DNA from: Alkalicoccobacillus murimartini
Lineage (GTDB): Bacteria > Bacillota > Bacilli > Bacillales > Bacillaceae_D
DNA: 64,000 nt
Assembly: GCF_030813245.1 (NCBI RefSeq)
Contig: NZ_JAUSUA010000001.1
Location: 1,054,001 to 1,118,000, forward strand
Direction: 5' to 3'
The translations under genes and the position numbers were made by a program. Below, one piece after another: positions 1-10,126 of the stretch. Under the pieces are notes generated by a model. That model had not been told where the DNA came from, did not search any database, and worked only from the letters and a program-made list of their open reading frames with translations. Positions within the stretch are counted from its first letter, which is position 1, and each line of letters starts with the position of its first letter.

Positions 1-148
1 ATGTTTGTCTAGTGGTGAAGTATGTAAGAGCCGCAATGAGTAACACAATAAGGATAAATCCAGCAGTCAGCCAGAGTTTTTGCATTGGCTCTTTTTGTGT
101 CCAATATGTTTGTATACTATTCTTATATCTTGCTAATGTCTCGTTCAT
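1..148 (-). CDS. fliF: Flagellar MS-ring protein FliF, N-terminal fragment
   Basis: Only the first 49 codons lie inside the window; the gene runs off the left edge. FliF forms the MS ring of the flagellar basal body in the cytoplasmic membrane. The fragment starts MNETLARYKNSI and then has a hydrophobic stretch at about residues 30-46, which matches the N-terminal transmembrane helix of the family. An AGGAGG-type ribosome site lies 6-8 bases before the ATG at 148. The gene follows fliE on the same strand, as in the Bacillus fla/che operon (flgB-flgC-fliE-fliF). The assignment rests on this order plus the N-terminal pattern, because the ring-forming domains are outside the window. Confidence 0.85.
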   Translation of the reverse strand, partial: MNETLARYKNSIQTYWTQKEPMQKLWLTAGFILIVLLIAALTYFTTRQT

Positions 149-196
149 GCGACCTCCTGGCAACCCTGCATAGTTCATTCATTCCGACCATGAATT

Positions 197-505
197 TTAT
201 ACCTGCATTCTCATGATTTCTTGATAAGCCTCCACAACTTTGTTTCGAACTTCAATGGTAGCTTGAAGTGAAACGGATGCTTTTTGACCAGTAATCATCA
301 CATCATGAAGTTCAACTGGTTTGCCAAGCGCCAGATCTTCTGTTTTTTTACTCGATTCATTTTGCATGGTATTCACTTCAGACAACGCATTACTTAACGC
401 CGCTTTAAAACTTGCTTGCGCTTCTCCAGGAGTTATTGATTCCGCTTTTATTGGATTTATTCCTTGCGTTGGATTAAATGGGCTTTGTAACGAAATTGGA
501 TCCAT
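197..505 (-). CDS. fliE: Flagellar hook-basal body protein FliE
   Basis: FliE is a small exported rod protein that joins the MS ring to the proximal rod. The 102-residue product is close to the usual 100-110 residues. Its C-terminal half carries the typical FliE features: a LHDVMI segment, the SLQATIEVRNKVVEAYQEI stretch, and a final IMRMQV. It has no signal peptide, as expected for a substrate of the flagellar type III export apparatus. It sits 11 bases after flgC and 48 bases before fliF in the same direction, so it is part of the same transcript. Confidence 0.95.
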   Translation of the reverse strand: MDPISLQSPFNPTQGINPIKAESITPGEAQASFKAALSNALSEVNTMQNESSKKTEDLALGKPVELHDVMITGQKASVSLQATIEVRNKVVEAYQEIMRMQV

Positions 506-516
506 ATCTTAACCTC

Positions 517-954
517 CTATTTGCCGATCTCAAGTGTTTTTAGCAGCATATTTTTTGACGCGTTTAACGCCGTTACATTCGCTTCATATGAACGTGTTGC
601 TCCCATAAGATCAACCATCTCTCTTAAAGGATCAACATTGGGCATTTCAACGTACCCTTCTTCATTTGCATCGGGATGATCGGGTTGGAATACCATTTTA
701 AAAGGAGTAGTGTCCTGTTCTATGGCTGATACCTTTACTCCACCTAACTCTTTGTTTAGAAAAGATTGAAAGCTTTGATTTGACTGGTTTGGGGATAACG
801 AGACCATTTTCCGTCTATATGGTTGCCACTCTCCATCAACTAGCTCTCCTCTGGTTGTTTCTGCATTAGCCATATTTGAAGAGACCACGTCCATCCGTAA
901 TCTCTGAGCGGTTAATGCTGATGCACTTGCATGAAACCCATTAAACATCGACAT
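517..954 (-). CDS. flgC: Flagellar proximal rod protein FlgC
   Basis: FlgC builds the proximal rod of the flagellum. The 145-residue product has the N-terminal rod motif (SALTAQRLRMDVVSSNMANAETTR, residues about 12-35) and the C-terminal coiled segment with GATRSYEANVTALNASKNM, both of which pair in a superhelix in rod and hook proteins. The central GYVEMPNVDPLREMVDLM block is diagnostic for FlgC. The gene starts 2 bases after the flgB stop codon, which suggests coupled translation. Confidence 0.96.
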   Translation of the reverse strand: MSMFNGFHASASALTAQRLRMDVVSSNMANAETTRGELVDGEWQPYRRKMVSLSPNQSNQSFQSFLNKELGGVKVSAIEQDTTPFKMVFQPDHPDANEEGYVEMPNVDPLREMVDLMGATRSYEANVTALNASKNMLLKTLEIGK

Positions 955-956
955 AC

Positions 957-1355
957 TTATTTACCTCCTCTTATAACAGATTGCAGAGAAGAGAATCGAC
1001 CATTCAGACGCTCAATGAGCGCATTGTACTGAATTTGATTTTCAGCAAGATCAGCCATTTCTTTATCGATATCTACTCCATTTCCATTGTGATGATATTG
1101 CCCTTTTAACCCGTCAAGTTTAGATGAACCACCTGAACTACCTTTGAAATCCACGTGTTGAGTTTGTGTTTTCTGTGCAGACAACGTTGGTTCTGCTAGC
1201 TCTCTTTCAAGAGATTGTGAGAATGGTTGTTGTTTTGGTTTGTATCCAGGTGTATCAGCATTGGCAATATTATCAGCAATAGACATCTGCTTTTGCTGAG
1301 CTTGATTAATACCTAGTTCAATAGACCGAAATGACGTACCTGAAAAAAGATCCAT
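957..1355 (-). CDS. flgB: Flagellar basal body rod protein FlgB
   Basis: FlgB is a proximal rod component. I place the start at the ATG at 1355, giving 132 residues beginning MDLFSGTSFRSIELGIN, because a GGAGGG ribosome site lies 8 bases upstream and B. subtilis FlgB begins at the equivalent residue. A longer frame to 1400 adds 15 residues without family support. The rod motif QMSIADNIANADTPGYKPKQ and the C-terminal LAENQIQYNALIERLNGRFSSL are visible. It is the first gene of the flagellar operon, about 70 bases downstream of a candidate SigA promoter. Confidence 0.95.
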   Translation of the reverse strand: MDLFSGTSFRSIELGINQAQQKQMSIADNIANADTPGYKPKQQPFSQSLERELAEPTLSAQKTQTQHVDFKGSSGGSSKLDGLKGQYHHNGNGVDIDKEMADLAENQIQYNALIERLNGRFSSLQSVIRGGK

Positions 1356-1433
1356 GACAATTATCCCTCCAAAGCGTACAAAAACGACATTATTCTGCAA
1401 TAACTCTATATCTTTTTCACTACTTATAAGGAA

Positions 1434-1462
1434 ATTGTACTCAAATTCGCAACCATTGTCTA
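1434..1462 (-). promoter_or_regulatory. Candidate SigA-type promoter of the flagellar operon
   Basis: On the minus strand a TAGACA -35 hexamer (1457-1462) is separated by exactly 17 bases from a TACAAT -10 hexamer (1434-1439), each with five of six consensus bases. It is the best SigA match between codY and flgB. In B. subtilis the fla/che operon is read mainly from a SigA promoter at this place, so position and type agree. The leader before flgB would be about 70 bases. The remaining parts of the 1356-1671 spacer show no gene. Confidence 0.6.
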
Positions 1463-1671
1463 ACTATGTTTCTGTAAAACCTACAATTTACTATATAATA
1501 CCCATGTCTTTATACACTAATATTTAGCATTTATTTCTATTTATAGTTTTTTACTTCATGAATACGCTTACTCTTGGGTTTGTTTTGATTTTCCTTGCAT
1601 ATATTTACCCATATTTTTGATATTTTCAGGTTTGATTCTCATAATCAATTTCTTTAATGTTCCAAACATAC

Positions 1672-1706
1672 AAAAAAGACCCTCCTTAAGGCGGGGGGTC
1701 TTTTTT
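1672..1706 (-). terminator. Intrinsic terminator after codY
   Basis: An inverted repeat of the form AAAAAAGACCC...GGGTCTTTTTT with a TTAAGG centre lies 12 bases beyond the codY stop codon. On the minus strand the GC-rich stem is followed by six T residues. It separates the xerC-hslVU-codY transcript from the flagellar operon. Confidence 0.85.
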
Positions 1707-1717
1707 CACACATATGG

Positions 1718-2497
1718 TTATTTCGCTTTCATACGCTCTAATTCATTTAAGAATTTATCATTCAGGACCTTAATATACGTTCCTTTCATTCCTAACGAAC
1801 GTGATTCAATGACACCTGCACTTTCAAGCTTGCGAAGTGCATTAACAATAACAGAACGTGTAATACCTACTCGATCAGCTACCTTACTTGCAACAAGAAG
1901 CCCTTCTCTACCATCAAGCTCCTCAAAGATATGCTCTACTGCTTCAAGCTCACTATATGAAAGAGAGCTAATCGCCATTTGAACAACAGCTTTGCTTCTA
2001 GCTTCTTCTTCAATTTCTTGCGTTTTTTCATGAAGAATTTCCATACCAACAACTGTTGCACCATATTCAGCAAGAATTAAATCATCGTCGTTAAATGAAT
2101 CATTCAGACGAGAAAGAATTAATGTACCTAGACGCTGACCTCCGCCTTTAATTGGTACAATTGTTGTTAGTCCTGATTTAAATAAATCTTTATTTTCAAC
2201 CGGAAAAGCCGTAAACTCACTTTCAATATCAATGTTTGCAGATGTATCGTCTACTTTAAAAAGGCCTTCTGTGTATTCTTGCGGAAATTGTTTTTCTTCA
2301 AACATTTTTTTCATACGATCATTTTCAATCTCTTCTTGGATAGAAAGACCAAGAATTCTTCCGCGGCGGCTAAGTACATAAACATTTGAGCTAATGGTCT
2401 CCGCTAATGTTTGAGCCATATCTCTAAAGCTGACATGTTGACCACCTGATTTTTGAAGCATATCGTTAATTTTTCTAGACCTTGTTAGCAAATCCAT
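1718..2497 (-). CDS. codY: GTP-sensing global transcriptional repressor CodY
   Basis: CodY senses branched-chain amino acids and GTP and represses nutrient-acquisition and late-growth genes. The product is 259 residues, the same length as in B. subtilis. The N-terminal GAF domain (about 1-155) begins [19 protein letters not shown]. The C-terminal winged helix (about 165-259) contains the recognition segment [20 protein letters not shown] and ends with [19 protein letters not shown]. It follows hslU by 30 bases, the usual last position in the xerC-hslV-hslU-codY operon, and a terminator comes directly after it. Confidence 0.98.
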   Translation of the reverse strand: MDLLTRSRKINDMLQKSGGQHVSFRDMAQTLAETISSNVYVLSRRGRILGLSIQEEIENDRMKKMFEEKQFPQEYTEGLFKVDDTSANIDIESEFTAFPVENKDLFKSGLTTIVPIKGGGQRLGTLILSRLNDSFNDDDLILAEYGATVVGMEILHEKTQEIEEEARSKAVVQMAISSLSYSELEAVEHIFEELDGREGLLVASKVADRVGITRSVIVNALRKLESAGVIESRSLGMKGTYIKVLNDKFLNELERMKAK

Positions 2498-2527
2498 TAT
2501 CTAATCTCCTCCGAAATAACCATTCGT

Positions 2528-3919
2528 TTATAAAATAAATTGACTTAAATCTTTATTTTTTGCAATGGAAGAAAGCTTTTCTTCCACATATTCAGATGTA
2601 ATTGTGACTTCACCTATTGAAACCTCTGGTGCTTCAAATGATAAATCTTCCAACAACCGTTCAAGTAATGTATGCAGTCTTCTTGCTCCGATGTTTTCGG
2701 TTTCTTGATTCACATCAGCTGCAATCACCGCAATCTTACGAACAGCATCGTCCGTGAAAGTGATTTTTATACCCTCTGTTGCGAGCAATGCTTGATACTG
2801 CTTTAATAAGGCATTATCAGGTTCCAAGAGAATTCGTACAAATTCTTCTACTGAAAGATTTGAGAGCTCTACCCTGATTGGAAAACGCCCCTGTAATTCA
2901 GGAATCAAATCAGATGGTTTTGACATATGAAAGGCACCAGCACCAATAAATAGAATATGGTCGGTTTTGACCGATCCATGTTTGGTTACAACCGTGGACC
3001 CCTCAACAATAGGAAGAATATCTCGTTGCACACCTTCTCTAGATACATCGGCTGTTTGCTGACTTTTTCCAGCAACTTTATCAATTTCATCGATAAAAAT
3101 AATACCAAGCTGTTCTGCCCTTCGAATCGCCTCCTGATTGACATCATCCATATCAATCAATTTCTGAGCCTCATCTTCGGTTAATACTTTACGGGCATCT
3201 GAAACAGGTAATTTTCGTTTCTTTTTCTTCTTTGGCATAAGATTGCCAAACATCTCTTGCATATTCATACCCATTTGTTCCATGCCGGCTCCTTGGAACA
3301 TATCAGACATCTGCTGATTTTGCTCCGAAACCTCAATGGTGACCATACGATCTTCAAGTTCACCTAAAGCCAGTTTGTGAGCCATTTTGCGTTTTAGTTC
3401 TTTTTGAGAAAGTTCTTCTTCTGTTTCACTTTCGTCTTCATCGGACTCCTCGTTAGAAAAGAACATTTCAAAAGGATTCTTATTCGGTGATTTGCGTTTT
3501 CCAGATGGCACAAGTAATTCAACAATTCGGATATTGGCCATTTCTTCCGCACGACCTCGTACAGTTAATAGTCGTTCATCCTTTATCATACGAACACTTG
3601 TGTCAACAAGATCCCTAACCATCGATTCGACATCACGACCTACATAACCCACCTCAGTGAACTTAGTTGCTTCCACCTTGGCAAAAGGTGCTCCGACCAA
3701 CTTAGCTAGTCTACGAGCAATCTCTGTCTTTCCGACTCCGGTTGGACCAATCATGAGTATGTTTTTTGGCGTGATTTCTTCCTTTAGTTTATCATCTAGT
3801 AAACTGCGGCGATATCGGTTACGTAAGGCAATCGCAACAGATTTCTTTGCGCTTTCTTGCCCAACGATATATTGATCAAGACGACTGACAATTTCTTTAG
3901 GCGTTAATGAATCCTTCAT
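2528..3919 (-). CDS. hslU: ATP-dependent protease ATPase subunit HslU (ClpY)
   Basis: HslU is the hexameric AAA+ unfoldase that feeds proteins to HslV. Starting at the ATG at 3919 gives 463 residues; a TTG at 3925 in the same frame touches the AGGAG ribosome site and cannot be used well. The Walker A motif [15 protein letters not shown] lies at about 57-71, Walker B is [10 protein letters not shown], and the C-terminal sensor 2 segment [17 protein letters not shown] is present. The I-domain insertion (about 140-230) carries acidic stretches and a KKKKKRK run. The C-terminal tail SQFIL, which docks in HslV, is conserved. It lies between hslV and codY. Confidence 0.97.
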   Translation of the reverse strand: MKDSLTPKEIVSRLDQYIVGQESAKKSVAIALRNRYRRSLLDDKLKEEITPKNILMIGPTGVGKTEIARRLAKLVGAPFAKVEATKFTEVGYVGRDVESMVRDLVDTSVRMIKDERLLTVRGRAEEMANIRIVELLVPSGKRKSPNKNPFEMFFSNEESDEDESETEEELSQKELKRKMAHKLALGELEDRMVTIEVSEQNQQMSDMFQGAGMEQMGMNMQEMFGNLMPKKKKKRKLPVSDARKVLTEDEAQKLIDMDDVNQEAIRRAEQLGIIFIDEIDKVAGKSQQTADVSREGVQRDILPIVEGSTVVTKHGSVKTDHILFIGAGAFHMSKPSDLIPELQGRFPIRVELSNLSVEEFVRILLEPDNALLKQYQALLATEGIKITFTDDAVRKIAVIAADVNQETENIGARRLHTLLERLLEDLSFEAPEVSIGEVTITSEYVEEKLSSIAKNKDLSQFIL

Positions 3920-3942
3920 AAGCAACTCCTCTCTCCTTCGGG

Positions 3943-4488
3943 TTAAGAAAGTTCCTCTACGATCAGCTGATCATTTGTATAGACACAGATCTCTCCTGCC
4001 GTTTCTAAAGCCGCTCGTGCAATCTCAATGGCACTTAATGAAGGAGCATATGTTTTTAGCGCTCTTCCAGCAGCAAGTGCATAGTTCCCACCTGAACCAA
4101 TGGCAAGGATGCCATCATCAGGCTCAATGACTTCGCCGGTTCCAGATACTAAAAGGATTCGTTCTTTATCCATAACAATGATCATCGCTTCAAGCTTTCT
4201 TAATACTCGATCGCTACGCCATTCCTTAGCTAGTTCAACAGAAGCACGCTGAAGATTACCATTGTACTCTTCTAGCTTACTTTCAAATTTCTCGAATAAT
4301 GTAAAAGCGTCTGCTACAGACCCAGCAAATCCAGCGAGAACTTTCCCACCGTAGATACGTCTAACTTTTTTTGCTGTATGCTTCATGACAACTGCATTTC
4401 CAAAAGTCACCTGTCCGTCTCCAGACATTGCGCTTTTTCCTTCGTGCTGGACAGCAAAAATTGTAGTAGCATGAAATGTTTGGTCCAT
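3943..4488 (-). CDS. hslV: ATP-dependent protease peptidase subunit HslV (ClpQ/CodW)
   Basis: HslV is the proteasome-like peptidase that partners with HslU. The 181-residue product has the conserved blocks [40 protein letters not shown] and [16 protein letters not shown]. The N-terminus reads [17 protein letters not shown]: a seven-residue extension precedes the TT of the canonical active-site threonine. From memory, B. subtilis CodW starts MSSFHATTIF and has been described as using an N-terminal Ser. Here there is no Ser in the extension, so the threonine at TTI is the likely nucleophile after processing. The gene is 22 bases upstream of hslU. Confidence 0.96.
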   Translation of the reverse strand: MDQTFHATTIFAVQHEGKSAMSGDGQVTFGNAVVMKHTAKKVRRIYGGKVLAGFAGSVADAFTLFEKFESKLEEYNGNLQRASVELAKEWRSDRVLRKLEAMIIVMDKERILLVSGTGEVIEPDDGILAIGSGGNYALAAGRALKTYAPSLSAIEIARAALETAGEICVYTNDQLIVEELS

Positions 4489-4510
4489 GCTTAGCCTCCT
4501 TTCAAAACGA

Positions 4511-5419
4511 TTAAGCTCGAGGATGGTGATTCATATACACATCTCTTAATCGATCTTTTGTAACGTGCGTGTAGACTTGAGTTGTCGATAGATGCTCGTG
4601 GCCAAGCAGTTCTTGAACCACTCGCAGATCCGCCCCATTGTTAAGTAGGTGTGTGGCGAATGAATGCCTTAGTTTATGCGGGCTAATCCGATGGTAAAGA
4701 GCGGCTTCGTCCATTCTTTTTGTTAAAATAGTTCGGTAGCTGCGCTCTGACAATGCTCCACCTCGATAATTCAAGAATAACTGTTGATTAGGCACGGAGC
4801 TTTTAGACAGTAATTCTGGCCTACCACGAGATATGTACATTTGCAGTGCATGGATTGCATAGGAACCAATCGGAACATATCGTTCCTTTTTCCCTTTTCC
4901 GTATACTAATACTGTACCAATTGAAAAGTCCAAATGGTCAAGCATAATAGAGGTACATTCACTTACACGCATTCCTGTAGCATACAACAACTCAAGTAAT
5001 GCCCGATCACGTAAGTCTAAAGGAGTATCTCCATTTATTCCATCGAATAACTTTTGCATTTCTTCTTCATACAAGAATTGAGGTAATCTACCTTCTGCCT
5101 TTGGCAAAGAAGCATGGGCAAAGACATTTTCTTTAATCAATTCTTCTCGTTTTAAAAAATGACAGAAGCTACGCATTGAGGAAATTCTACGTGAAACTGT
5201 TTTCCTTGCGTAGGATTGTTCAAATAACTCACTTAAATATACGCGCAGATCAGCATAGGTTACGTTAGATATAGACTCTAACCCTTCTCGCTTCATAAAT
5301 GCATAAAAGGCATGAATGTCGCGTGTGTAATTCGATAACGTATGAGGTGAGCAGCCTTTCTCAATCTGAAGATAACGCATAAAGCGTTCCAGCCATTGCT
5401 TTTCTACGATTTGATCCAA
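4511..5419 (-). CDS. xerC: Tyrosine recombinase XerC (CodV)
   Basis: XerC acts with XerD to resolve chromosome dimers at dif. I choose the TTG at 5419 because GGAGAGG lies 7-9 bases upstream and the product (302 residues, [22 protein letters not shown]) matches the usual length; a GTG at 5455 extends the frame by 12 residues without a ribosome site. The SAM-like N-terminal domain spans about 1-95. The catalytic residues are visible: Arg in ATGMRVSEC, Lys in [32 protein letters not shown] and the nucleophile Tyr in VYTHVTKD. It heads the hslV-hslU-codY group, the standard Bacillus arrangement. Confidence 0.96.
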   Translation of the reverse strand: MDQIVEKQWLERFMRYLQIEKGCSPHTLSNYTRDIHAFYAFMKREGLESISNVTYADLRVYLSELFEQSYARKTVSRRISSMRSFCHFLKREELIKENVFAHASLPKAEGRLPQFLYEEEMQKLFDGINGDTPLDLRDRALLELLYATGMRVSECTSIMLDHLDFSIGTVLVYGKGKKERYVPIGSYAIHALQMYISRGRPELLSKSSVPNQQLFLNYRGGALSERSYRTILTKRMDEAALYHRISPHKLRHSFATHLLNNGADLRVVQELLGHEHLSTTQVYTHVTKDRLRDVYMNHHPRA

Positions 5420-5480
5420 TTGACTCACCTCTCCTAAGCTACTAAATTCTAACACGGCAAACAGGCAAAGACAACGATAT

Positions 5481-6788
5481 TCACATTTCTTTCATAAAAT
5501 TCTGAATTGTAGTCAATGCGCGCTCAGCCAGCTTTTCATAACGATCTTTTTTGACTTTAATACGTTCATCTAACGGTCTTAATAGTCCAAAGTTCGCGTT
5601 GATTGGTTGAAAATTCTTTTTAGCTTCTGTTGTAATATATTCAGCCATCGCTCCTAATATCGTTTCCTCAGGGAAAATGAGCAATTCTTTGCCTTGGACT
5701 AGTCTGGCTGCGTTAATTCCAGCAATCATTCCTGCCGCCGCAGATTCAACATAGCCTTCCACGCCTGTGATTTGACCAGCAAAAAATAAGTCCTCACGTT
5801 CCTTAAATTGATATGTGCGGTTTAATAGCTTAGGTGAATTAAGAAATGTATTTCTGTGCATGACGCCATACCTTACAAAGTCAGCCTGCTCTAAACCAGG
5901 AATCAAACGGAACACTTCTTTTTGCGGACCCCATTTTAAATGTGTTTGGAAACCAACCATGTTAAATAGTGTACCTGAAGCGTTATCCTGTCTTAATTGA
6001 ACAACGGCAAATGGACGTTTTCCCGTTTTGGGATCATCCAGACCAACGGGCTTCATTGGACCAAATAGCATTGTTTTCCGTCCGCGTGACGCCATGACCT
6101 CAATCGGCATACACCCTTCAAAGAATATCTCCTTCTCAAATTCTTTTAAAGGAACAGTTTCCGCAGCAATTAGCGCCTCATAGAAACGGTCGAACTCTTC
6201 CTCCGTCATTGGACAATTTAAATAAGCGGCTTCTCCCTTATCATACCGACTCTTTAGATAGACTTTCTCACGGTCTATCGTTTCTGCATCGATAATTGGG
6301 GCTGCAGCATCATAAAAATAGAGCGACTCCTCACCAGTTAGTTCTCGAAGACTTGTAGACAACCCTTCAGAGGTTAATGGACCCGTAGCGATAATAGTCG
6401 GGCCATCAGGAATCGAATCAATTTCTTCATTAAATACGGTTATATTAGGATGGTTTCGTACACTTTGTGTTACGGCATCAGCAAAATCATGTCTATCAAC
6501 TGCTAAAGCACCACCTGCTGGCACAGCCGCTTGATCTGCTGATGAAATAATAACAGAGTCTAGTCTTCTCATTTCTTCTTTTAAGACACCTACTGCATTT
6601 GTTAGTGAATTACCTCGCAATGAATTACTGCAAACCAATTCTGCAAATTTATCTGTATGGTGAGCTGGTGTTTGTTTAACGGGACGCATTTCATATAGGT
6701 GCACATGAATACCCTGCTTAGCGATTTGCCAAGCAGCTTCACTACCTGCTAAGCCTGCGCCGATCACCGAAATTATTGGTTGTTCCAT
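5481..6788 (-). CDS. trmFO: tRNA m5U54 methyltransferase TrmFO (folate/FAD dependent)
   Basis: TrmFO methylates U54 in the T-loop of tRNA using methylenetetrahydrofolate and FADH2. The product is 435 residues, the same length as B. subtilis TrmFO. The FAD-binding [17 protein letters not shown] motif is at about 10-26. The family blocks [11 protein letters not shown], with its Cys, and [33 protein letters not shown], and [18 protein letters not shown] follow. It lies between topA and xerC as in B. subtilis. Confidence 0.97.
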   Translation of the reverse strand: MEQPIISVIGAGLAGSEAAWQIAKQGIHVHLYEMRPVKQTPAHHTDKFAELVCSNSLRGNSLTNAVGVLKEEMRRLDSVIISSADQAAVPAGGALAVDRHDFADAVTQSVRNHPNITVFNEEIDSIPDGPTIIATGPLTSEGLSTSLRELTGEESLYFYDAAAPIIDAETIDREKVYLKSRYDKGEAAYLNCPMTEEEFDRFYEALIAAETVPLKEFEKEIFFEGCMPIEVMASRGRKTMLFGPMKPVGLDDPKTGKRPFAVVQLRQDNASGTLFNMVGFQTHLKWGPQKEVFRLIPGLEQADFVRYGVMHRNTFLNSPKLLNRTYQFKEREDLFFAGQITGVEGYVESAAAGMIAGINAARLVQGKELLIFPEETILGAMAEYITTEAKKNFQPINANFGLLRPLDERIKVKKDRYEKLAERALTTIQNFMKEM

Positions 6789-6845
6789 AGATTGACTTCA
6801 CCTTTCTTTTATAGCTTGCTTAATGAATAGTACACGTAGCAAACA

Positions 6846-6885
6846 GGACTGTCCAGTATAACCATTTTTTCAGGTCAGACAGTCC
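6846..6885 (-). terminator. Weak hairpin between topA and trmFO
   Basis: An 8-base perfect inverted repeat (GGACTGTC at 6846-6853, GACAGTCC at 6878-6885) with a long 24-base loop sits between the topA stop and the trmFO start. The minus-strand downstream sequence is only moderately T-rich, so termination would be inefficient. It may be an attenuating site or only an RNA-stabilising hairpin. Confidence 0.35.
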
Positions 6886-6899
6886 TTCATCGCTTTTAT

Positions 6900-8975
6900 T
6901 TAGTTTGTGTCTTTCTCTGAATAGTCACAAGACACACACTGTACCTGCACGCTCTTTTTTAGTTTCTTTTCTACTAACAGACTAGAACATTTTGGACACG
7001 GTCTAGCAATTGGCTTATCCCATGAGACAAACTCACATTCAGGGTACCGATCACAACCATAGAAAATGCGTCGTTTCTTGCTTCGACGTTCTACGATGTT
7101 GCCTTCTTTACAAGTAGGACATTTCACACCAATGTCTTTTACAATGGCTTTGGTATTACGGCACTCTGGAAAGTTTGAGCAAGCCATGAATTTACCATAA
7201 CGTCCCATCTTATAAACCATTTCAGAACCACATTTCTCGCAATCTTCGCCAGCTGGTTCATCCTTGATTTCAACTTCTTTCATTTGTTCTTCTGCTACAG
7301 TTAGTCGCTTCTCAAATCCTTGATAGAAGGAGTCAATGACATGAATCCATTGATCTTTGCCATCTTCAATGGAATCGAGATCCGTTTCCATCTTAGCTGT
7401 GAACTTAACATCAAGAATTTCAGGGAAGAAATCAACGATCAATTCAAGAACGATATCACCAAGCTCTGTTGGAATGAATCGCTTTTCATCAAGCGAGACA
7501 TAACCACGTCTTTGAATCGTATCGAGAGTTGGTGCATACGTAGAAGGTCTACCTATACCTAACTCTTCCATTGTTTTCACCAATCTAGCTTCCGTATAAC
7601 GCGGTGGTGGTTGTGTGAAGTGTTGGTTAGGGTCCAAATCTTTTTGTTTAACGGTTTGACCTTCTTCAAGATTAGGAAGCAGGCGATCCTCTTCTTTTTT
7701 CCCATCATCATTTCCTTCAATGTACACTTTCATAAAACCAGGAAATTTCACTTTTGACCCTGTAGCTCTAAAAATAACTCCATTGTTATCTAAATCTACA
7801 GTCATCGTATCCATAATAGCTGGGGCCATCTCACTAGAGACTAAACGCTCCCAAATTAATTTATAAAGTCTAAATTGATCTCGTGAAAGGTACGCCTTCA
7901 TTTCTTTTGGATCATACGTAACAGATGTTGGACGAATCGCTTCGTGGGCATCCTGTGTCTTCTGATCTTTTTTTACGTTTCGAGCGCCATTACCTGTGTA
8001 TTCTTTACCATAGTTTTCTTCAATAAATGTTTTGGTTTCTTCCTTAGCTGTGTCTGAGATTCTTGTTGAGTCTGTACGCATATACGTAATCAAACCAACC
8101 GTTCCCTGCTTACCAAGGTCAATACCTTCATATAATTGTTGAGCAATCATCATCGTTTTTTTCGCGCGGAAGTTTAGTTTTCTAGCTGCTTCCTGCTGAA
8201 GAGATGATGTTGTAAAAGGGGCTACTGGATTTCTTTTTCGCTCCTTCTTCTTCACAGATTGCACATCAAAGTCCTTGCCTTTCAGTTTCGCTAGGACTTG
8301 ATTCACATCTTCTTCCGTACCCAGTTCTTTTTTCTTTCCGTCAATGCCATAGAACTTCGCTTCAAATTCATCCTTATTTAAAAGAAAAGTTCCCGGAATA
8401 CTCCAGTACTCTTCTGGTATGAAGGCCTGAATTTCTTTTTCGCGGTCTATAATCATCTTGACTGCAACGGATTGCACTCGACCAGCGCTTAATCCTTTTT
8501 TTACTTTCTTCCATAATAAAGGACTAATATTATAACCGACCAACCGATCTAGAATACGGCGGGCCTGCTGGGCGTCAACCAAATCCATATTAATTGGACG
8601 TGGCGTTTTAAACGCATCTTTAATCGCTTGCTTCGTAATCTCGTTAAATACAACGCGACACTCAGACTGTTCATCTATATCAAGGCTATGAGCCAAATGC
8701 CACGCAATAGCTTCCCCTTCTCTGTCGGGGTCAGCCGCAAGATAAATTTTCTTCACTTTTTTTGCTGCGGTTTTTAATTCTTTTAATACGGGACCTTTCC
8801 CGCGAATCGTAATATACCTTGGTTCAAAGTCATTGGTTACATCTACACCCATTTGACTTTTTGGTAAATCCCTTACATGTCCCATTGATGCTTTTACAAT
8901 ATACTTTTTGCCTAAGTACTTACCAATGGTCTTTGCTTTGGCGGGAGATTCCACGATTACTAAATAATCGGCCAT
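6900..8975 (-). CDS. topA: DNA topoisomerase I
   Basis: TopA relaxes negatively supercoiled DNA. The ATG at 8975 gives 691 residues, the same length as B. subtilis TopA, with AGGGAG about 9 bases upstream; an in-frame ATG at 8993 adds six residues. The Toprim domain starts [14 protein letters not shown] and includes the acidic DPDREGEA triad. The catalytic tyrosine is in [14 protein letters not shown]. Three C-terminal zinc-ribbon modules are visible as paired Cys motifs ([20 protein letters not shown]). It lies after dprA with its own promoter in the 9014-9043 region. Confidence 0.98.
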   Translation of the reverse strand: MADYLVIVESPAKAKTIGKYLGKKYIVKASMGHVRDLPKSQMGVDVTNDFEPRYITIRGKGPVLKELKTAAKKVKKIYLAADPDREGEAIAWHLAHSLDIDEQSECRVVFNEITKQAIKDAFKTPRPINMDLVDAQQARRILDRLVGYNISPLLWKKVKKGLSAGRVQSVAVKMIIDREKEIQAFIPEEYWSIPGTFLLNKDEFEAKFYGIDGKKKELGTEEDVNQVLAKLKGKDFDVQSVKKKERKRNPVAPFTTSSLQQEAARKLNFRAKKTMMIAQQLYEGIDLGKQGTVGLITYMRTDSTRISDTAKEETKTFIEENYGKEYTGNGARNVKKDQKTQDAHEAIRPTSVTYDPKEMKAYLSRDQFRLYKLIWERLVSSEMAPAIMDTMTVDLDNNGVIFRATGSKVKFPGFMKVYIEGNDDGKKEEDRLLPNLEEGQTVKQKDLDPNQHFTQPPPRYTEARLVKTMEELGIGRPSTYAPTLDTIQRRGYVSLDEKRFIPTELGDIVLELIVDFFPEILDVKFTAKMETDLDSIEDGKDQWIHVIDSFYQGFEKRLTVAEEQMKEVEIKDEPAGEDCEKCGSEMVYKMGRYGKFMACSNFPECRNTKAIVKDIGVKCPTCKEGNIVERRSKKRRIFYGCDRYPECEFVSWDKPIARPCPKCSSLLVEKKLKKSVQVQCVSCDYSEKDTN

Positions 8976-9013
8976 ACAGCCACTCCCTCTCATCTATAAA
9001 TGAAATCCTCCTC

Positions 9014-9043
9014 ATTATTAAACACACTTTTACTGTTTGTCAA
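9014..9043 (-). promoter_or_regulatory. Candidate topA promoter
   Basis: The minus strand has a perfect TTGACA -35 (9038-9043), an 18-base spacer and an AATAAT -10 (9014-9019). It lies between the dprA stop codon and the topA ribosome site, with a predicted start of transcription about 30 bases before the topA ATG. The long 9001-9115 spacer shows no gene. Confidence 0.55.
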
Positions 9044-9115
9044 ACATAAGAAAATGATTTCAATACTTTTTTTGCCATAATTATGGATGATTTCTTTATC
9101 TCTTAACTCTTTGAT

Positions 9116-10003
9116 TCATATGTCCATTCCCCATTCTTCTTTAATATCATTGGCGTCTCTGACAAGCTTTGCGCCTTGTTGTATCAAGTGATTGGTTCCT
9201 CTTGAGACAGATGAAAAGATAGGACCAGGTACAGCAAAAACATCTCTTCCTTGTTCTAGTGCTTGATCTGCAGTAATTAATGAACCACTTTTTTCTGCTG
9301 CTTCTACAACCAGAACCCCTCTTGAGAGTCCACTAATGATTCGATTACGAGCTGGAAAATGCCATTTCTGTGGGGGAACAAACGGAGGATATTCTGTGAT
9401 AACGAGATGATTTGTCACAAGATGTTCATATAGGGACAAATTCACTTTCGGATAGACAAAATCAAAACCCGAACCTATCACTGCAATGGTTTTTCCCTTT
9501 TGTTTAATTGCTTCGATATGAGCGAGTCGGTCAATACCCTTTGCTAAACCGCTGACAATAATCGTTCCTTCATTAATAAGAGGTGGTAAAAGGGCATGGA
9601 TACTTCGTTCTCCCAAACGTGTAGGGTCTCTTGTTCCCACAACAGCTAAGTTAGTAGATGATTGCAGAAGTGAGGTATCTCCACGTGTATAGAGCACCCA
9701 TGGCGGATCATATATCTGTTTTAAGACCAATGGATAGTCTGGATCAAAAAATGTGACAGGGCGAATCGATTGTTGATAAAAGGAATTGGAAATGTCAGCT
9801 GGAGTTTGTACATGAAGATCAAAATAAAAGTCTTGAGGTTTTTTAAACGTAGAGGGTAAAAAGGCTGATAGTTGTTTTAGATTCATAGAATAGATCTGCT
9901 GCAGTTGAGGGTCTTTACGTAGAATATGAGATATCCTACTCCAAGTCATGCTACGACAGCTATGTAAATGAATTAAACGTTGCCTAAAACTAGACAGATT
10001 CAG
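9116..10003 (-). CDS. dprA: DNA processing protein DprA (Smf)
   Basis: DprA loads RecA onto incoming single-stranded DNA during transformation. The Rossmann-like core is clear: GTRDPTRLGERSIHALLPPL, SGLAKGIDRLAHIEAI, VIGSGFDFVYP, and FPARNRIISGLSRGVLVVEAAEKSGSLITADQALEQGRDVFAVPG. The first ATG (9949) has no ribosome site and cuts off residues that look like family N-terminus (RLIHLHSCRS). Extending the open frame by 18 codons reaches a CTG at 10003 with AAAGGA five bases upstream, giving 295 residues, close to the 297 of B. subtilis. I infer a CUG start; the conservative alternative is 9116-9949. The gene is between sucD and topA. Confidence 0.93.
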   Translation of the reverse strand: MNLSSFRQRLIHLHSCRSMTWSRISHILRKDPQLQQIYSMNLKQLSAFLPSTFKKPQDFYFDLHVQTPADISNSFYQQSIRPVTFFDPDYPLVLKQIYDPPWVLYTRGDTSLLQSSTNLAVVGTRDPTRLGERSIHALLPPLINEGTIIVSGLAKGIDRLAHIEAIKQKGKTIAVIGSGFDFVYPKVNLSLYEHLVTNHLVITEYPPFVPPQKWHFPARNRIISGLSRGVLVVEAAEKSGSLITADQALEQGRDVFAVPGPIFSSVSRGTNHLIQQGAKLVRDANDIKEEWGMDI

Positions 10004-10040
10004 TCACATCCTTTCTATTAAATGAAGGTATAGCAAAATA

Positions 10041-10104
10041 GACCGATAGGGGCCTAAGAAATCGACCTGTTAAAAAGCCGTTCTTAAGCAGTGCCCCTTC
10101 GGTC
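10041..10104 (-). terminator. Candidate hairpin after sucD
   Basis: A partly matched inverted repeat pairs GACCGATAGGGGC (10041-10053) with GCCCCTTCGGTC (10093-10104) just beyond the sucD stop codon. The loop is long and the downstream minus-strand sequence (TATTTTGC) has only a short T run, so it is a weak or composite terminator at best. Confidence 0.35.
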
Positions 10105-10126
10105 ATTTGCTCAGTATGAAACTACA

